Assembly (NCBI RefSeq): GCF_030388665.1 | Contig: NZ_CP128846.1 | Location: forward strand, 5,034,501-5,098,500 | From: Streptomyces flavofungini | GTDB lineage: Bacteria > Actinomycetota > Actinomycetes > Streptomycetales > Streptomycetaceae | Direction: 5' to 3' | Length of the DNA stretch: 64,000 nt | In this document: in pieces, positions 61,570 through 64,000 of the stretch | Position numbering within the stretch: position 1 is the first letter of the stretch | How the letters are laid out: every line of letters begins with the position of its first letter | The notes under the pieces: generated by a model | Seen by the model: only the letters and a program-made list of their open reading frames with translations | Databases searched by the model: none | Told to the model about the DNA's origin: nothing | Program-made: the position numbers and the translations under genes

Positions 61570-61805
61570 CCGTGCGGTGGGTCACAGGGGGTGGGGAGCC
61601 CGGGGCCGGGGCGGTCGGTCACGGGGGGAGCGCGAGTCCGGGCCGTCGGTCACGGGGGAGTGCGAGTCCGGGCCGTCGGTCACAGGGGGAGTCCGGCGCC
61701 GGGCGGTCGCTCACACGAGGGCCCGGGTCCGGGCGGTGGGTCACAAGGGGGCCGGGCGGGGCGGTCGGTCACAGGGGATGGGCGCCCGGGCCGGGCGGTC
61801 GGCAC
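61570..61805. repeat. Degenerate GTCGGTCAC direct repeats
   Basis: Seven to eight copies of an irregular 28-42 bp unit with core GGGCGGTCGGTCACAGGGG. Occupies most of the 528-bp gap 61359-61886; nothing else is visible there. Confidence 0.75.
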
Positions 61806-61886
61806 GGAGTGCGCCGGGTCACAGCACGCGGCCGCCGGACCCGCCCCGCCCGGCCTGTCCCACCTGTCTCACCTGGTCCGCCCGAC

Positions 61887-62939
61887 TCACTTGTCCGGCC
61901 GCACGACGCCGAGTATCTCCATCGACCCCGCCCCCGCGAGCGTCACGCTGCGCCCGGGACGAGGGGCGTGCACGATCGCTCCGTCGCCCACGTACAGCCC
62001 GACGTGGCTCGCGTCCTTGTGGTAGATGATCAGGTCGCCGGGCCGCATGTTCTTCACGTCGACGCGCGGGAGCCGCTTCCACTGCTCCTGCGAGGTGCGC
62101 GGGATGCCCTTGCCCGCGGCCGCCCAGGCCTGGGAGGTGAGCCCCGAGCAGTCGTACGACTTCGGGCCCTCCGCGCCCCAGACGTAGGGCTTGCCGATCT
62201 GTGCCGTGGCGAACGCGATCGCCTTCTTGCCGGGGGAGGTCGCCTCGCCCTTGGCGTCCTTGAGTATGCCCGTGTCCACCCAGGCCGACTGCTGCCTGAG
62301 CGCGGCCTCCTCCTCCAGCTTCCGCAGCCGGTCGCGCTCCTTCTTCTCCAGGCGCGACTCCAGCTTCTCGGCGGTGGCGATCTTCTTCTTGATCTTCTTC
62401 TTCGCCTCCGCCTTGGCCTTGCGGCCCGCTTCCAGCTTCTTCCACTGCGCGGAGGCGTCCTTGGCGTACGTCTTCAAGTCCGCCTGGGTGCGGCTCATTT
62501 CCGTGAGCATGGCCTTCGTCGCGTGCTGGCCCTGGCGGAGCCGCCCGGTGCCGTCCAGGAAGCGGCTCGGGTTGTCGCTGAGCAGCAGCCGGGCCTCGTC
62601 CGGGACGCCGCCGCCGCGGTACTGCGCGCGGGCCGCGGCGCCCGCGCGGGCCTTCAGCCTGTCCAGCTTCCGCTGGCCCTTGTCGATGGATCTCGCGAGC
62701 CGCACGATCTCCTGCGACTGCTTCTCGGCCTTCTCCTCCGCGGCGTTGTACGCGTCCGTGGCCGTGCCCGCCTCGCGGTAGAGCCGCTCGATCTCCTTGC
62801 GGACCTTCTCCAGGGAGCTGTTCGACGAAGGAGTGGGCTCGGCCGGGCTCGCGAACGCCGTGCCCGGCGCGGCGAGCACCGCGGCCGCGCACGCGCAGAC
62901 CAGTGCCACGGCTGTCGTCGAGTGCCTCTTGCCGGTCAC
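61887..62939 (-). CDS. Secreted NlpC/P60 peptidoglycan hydrolase (RipA-like)
   Basis: 350 residues. GTG 62939 behind GGGGGTGG gives a signal peptide cleaving near GTAFASP. A long coiled coil (about 45-230) precedes the catalytic NlpC/P60 domain with Cys in YDCSGL, His in ASHVGLYVG and HAPRPG. DL-endopeptidases of this layout cut peptidoglycan stems during growth and division; the coiled coil may mediate autoinhibition or FtsEX-type activation. An in-frame ATG at 63179 lacks a signal peptide. Confidence 0.91.
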   Translation of the reverse strand: MTGKRHSTTAVALVCACAAAVLAAPGTAFASPAEPTPSSNSSLEKVRKEIERLYREAGTATDAYNAAEEKAEKQSQEIVRLARSIDKGQRKLDRLKARAGAAARAQYRGGGVPDEARLLLSDNPSRFLDGTGRLRQGQHATKAMLTEMSRTQADLKTYAKDASAQWKKLEAGRKAKAEAKKKIKKKIATAEKLESRLEKKERDRLRKLEEEAALRQQSAWVDTGILKDAKGEATSPGKKAIAFATAQIGKPYVWGAEGPKSYDCSGLTSQAWAAAGKGIPRTSQEQWKRLPRVDVKNMRPGDLIIYHKDASHVGLYVGDGAIVHAPRPGRSVTLAGAGSMEILGVVRPDK

Positions 62940-63209
62940 GCCCGCCACCCCCAAAGCTGATTTACCGTCAGTAACTTCCCGGTGTTCCCGGGATGGTGCC
63001 ACGCCGGTGCTGAATGCGACAGAGCCGCGCGGCAACTCCGAACTCCCACCCGCCACATGTGACGAACCGCACGCGAAGATCGTTCCTCGCAGGTCACGAG
63101 GCATTCGCGGAACAATTCCGGCACCCGGGCCGGGGCGAAGGCGGTGGTGGCGGCGGGGCCGCCCCTCCCCGGACGGCACCCGCGCCCGGCCTGTCGCGCG
63201 CCTCCGGGT

Positions 63210-63980
63210 TCAGCCCCGCACCGGCGCCAACGCCCCCCACGCCACCGTCACTTCCCCCTGCCGCCACCGCGAACTCCGGTCGAGCACCGGCCAGTCCGCC
63301 GTCAGGTCCCGCACCGCCCGCAGCCACCGCTGCCGCGCCCCGTACGCGGCGTACGGCGCGGCCGCGGCCCACGCCCGGTCGAAGTCGCGCAGGAACGCGT
63401 GCACCGGCTCGCCCGGCACGTTCCGGTGGATCAGCGCCTTCGGCAGTCGCTCGGCGAGGTCGGACGGGCGGTCCAGGGAGGCGAGGCGGGCCGCGAAGGT
63501 GACCGTGCGCGGGCCCTCGGGGCCGAGCGCGACCCACACGTGCCTGCGCCCGATCTCGTCGCACGTGCCCTCGACGAGGAGGCCGCCCGGGGCGAGCCGC
63601 GCGCACAGCCGCTCCCACACGGCGGCGACCGCCTCCTCGTCGTACTGCCGCAGCACATTGGCGGCGCGGACGAGCAGCGGCCGGGCGGGCAGCGGCACCT
63701 CGAAGCCGCCGTGCCGGAAGGTGAGGCCCTCGCGCGCGTAGGGCCGGGCCGCCGCCACCCGCTCCGGGTCGATCTCGATGCCGACCACGCGCGTGCGTGG
63801 GGCGACGGTACGCAGCCGCAGCAGCAGCTCGACGGCGGTCCAGGGGGCGGCTCCGTAGCCGAGGTCGACCGCGATCGGCTCGTCCGCGCGGCGCAGGGCG
63901 GCGCCGTGGGTGGCGGCGATCCAGCGGTCCATGCGGCGCAGCCGGTTGGGGTTGGTGGTCCCGCGCGTCACGGTTCCCAC
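63210..63980 (-). CDS. Class I SAM-dependent methyltransferase-like protein
   Basis: 256 residues from GTG 63980; the frame stays open to the window edge, so the true start may lie outside. SAM-binding motif I is IAVDLGYGAAPWTAVELLLRL, motif II VVGIEIDPERV; a C-terminal helical half follows (RQRWLRAVRDLTADWPVLDR). Probably cytoplasmic; substrate unknown. The 270-bp gap before it (62940-63209) holds only the promoter of the NlpC/P60 gene. Confidence 0.82.
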   Translation of the reverse strand: MGTVTRGTTNPNRLRRMDRWIAATHGAALRRADEPIAVDLGYGAAPWTAVELLLRLRTVAPRTRVVGIEIDPERVAAARPYAREGLTFRHGGFEVPLPARPLLVRAANVLRQYDEEAVAAVWERLCARLAPGGLLVEGTCDEIGRRHVWVALGPEGPRTVTFAARLASLDRPSDLAERLPKALIHRNVPGEPVHAFLRDFDRAWAAAAPYAAYGARQRWLRAVRDLTADWPVLDRSSRWRQGEVTVAWGALAPVRG

Positions 63981-64000
63981 AGGTCGGGAGGGTGGACGGG

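Noticed and set aside
61570..61805. CRISPR array
   Set aside because: Repeats are diverged and irregularly spaced, with no unique spacers and no cas genes.
62940..63209. c-di-AMP (ydaO) riboswitch upstream of the NlpC/P60 gene
   Set aside because: Such riboswitches often precede cell-wall hydrolases, but the conserved core sequences are not present here.

Overview
The window is chromosomal DNA from a Streptomyces species. Evidence: very high G+C with near-saturated GC at third codon positions, GTG/TTG starts, and lineage markers (mycothiol synthase, GlnR, Nur, RsiG, the DevA/DevB/DevE developmental regulators, an HbhA-like protein). Gene order follows the conserved core arm around the pst, ppk, glnR, nur and dev genes of other streptomycetes. 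I see no rRNA, tRNA, IS element, prophage or CRISPR array.

1-15 kb is a phosphate and thiol region: the end of a lipoprotein gene, a CsoR copper sensor with its operator, a DUF47/Pit low-affinity phosphate pair, a secreted FG-GAP protein, the pstSCAB operon behind a PHO box, then ppk-CHAD-Nudix for polyphosphate, a GntR relic and mshD. 15-26 kb holds a secreted UshA-like nucleotidase, a DUF2993 membrane protein, an ABC-F ATPase, an MprAB-like two-component system beside an HtrA-like protease, a LacI regulator and GlnR.

26-37 kb holds a hydrolase, a MoaD-like protein, a second DUF2993 protein, a sulfur module (Cys-containing leader peptide, sulfurtransferase, DUF1416), small membrane proteins, a nitrobindin-like protein, Nur, a YgfZ-like protein, Dtd, RsiG and an asparaginase. 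RsiG carries both c-di-GMP motifs intact.

37-43 kb is the most system-like part. Two divergent units, each a ~61-residue membrane protein facing a DevA-subfamily GntR regulator, are followed by a HAD hydrolase, an APH-fold kinase and a two-TM protein whose soluble domain resembles the regulators' sensor domain. Both intergenic regions share a palindrome AGTTGG-N3-CCAACT. devA, devB and devE are known; the wider architecture appears little described.

43-55 kb holds two DrrAB-type ABC exporters, two TetR regulators with visible operators, a HelD-family RNA polymerase recycling ATPase, an SRPBCC protein, a PLP-dependent lyase and a DUF4097 protein. 55-64 kb holds an NTF2-like protein with nine coding 18-bp repeats, a HAD dehalogenase, a PPOX protein, an XRE regulator under a 29-bp perfect palindrome followed by HbhA-like and DUF2516 genes, a receiver-PP2C phosphatase, an NlpC/P60 hydrolase and a methyltransferase. 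Intergenic regions are rich in Streptomyces-type palindromic repeats and short tandem repeats, several of which run into coding ends.
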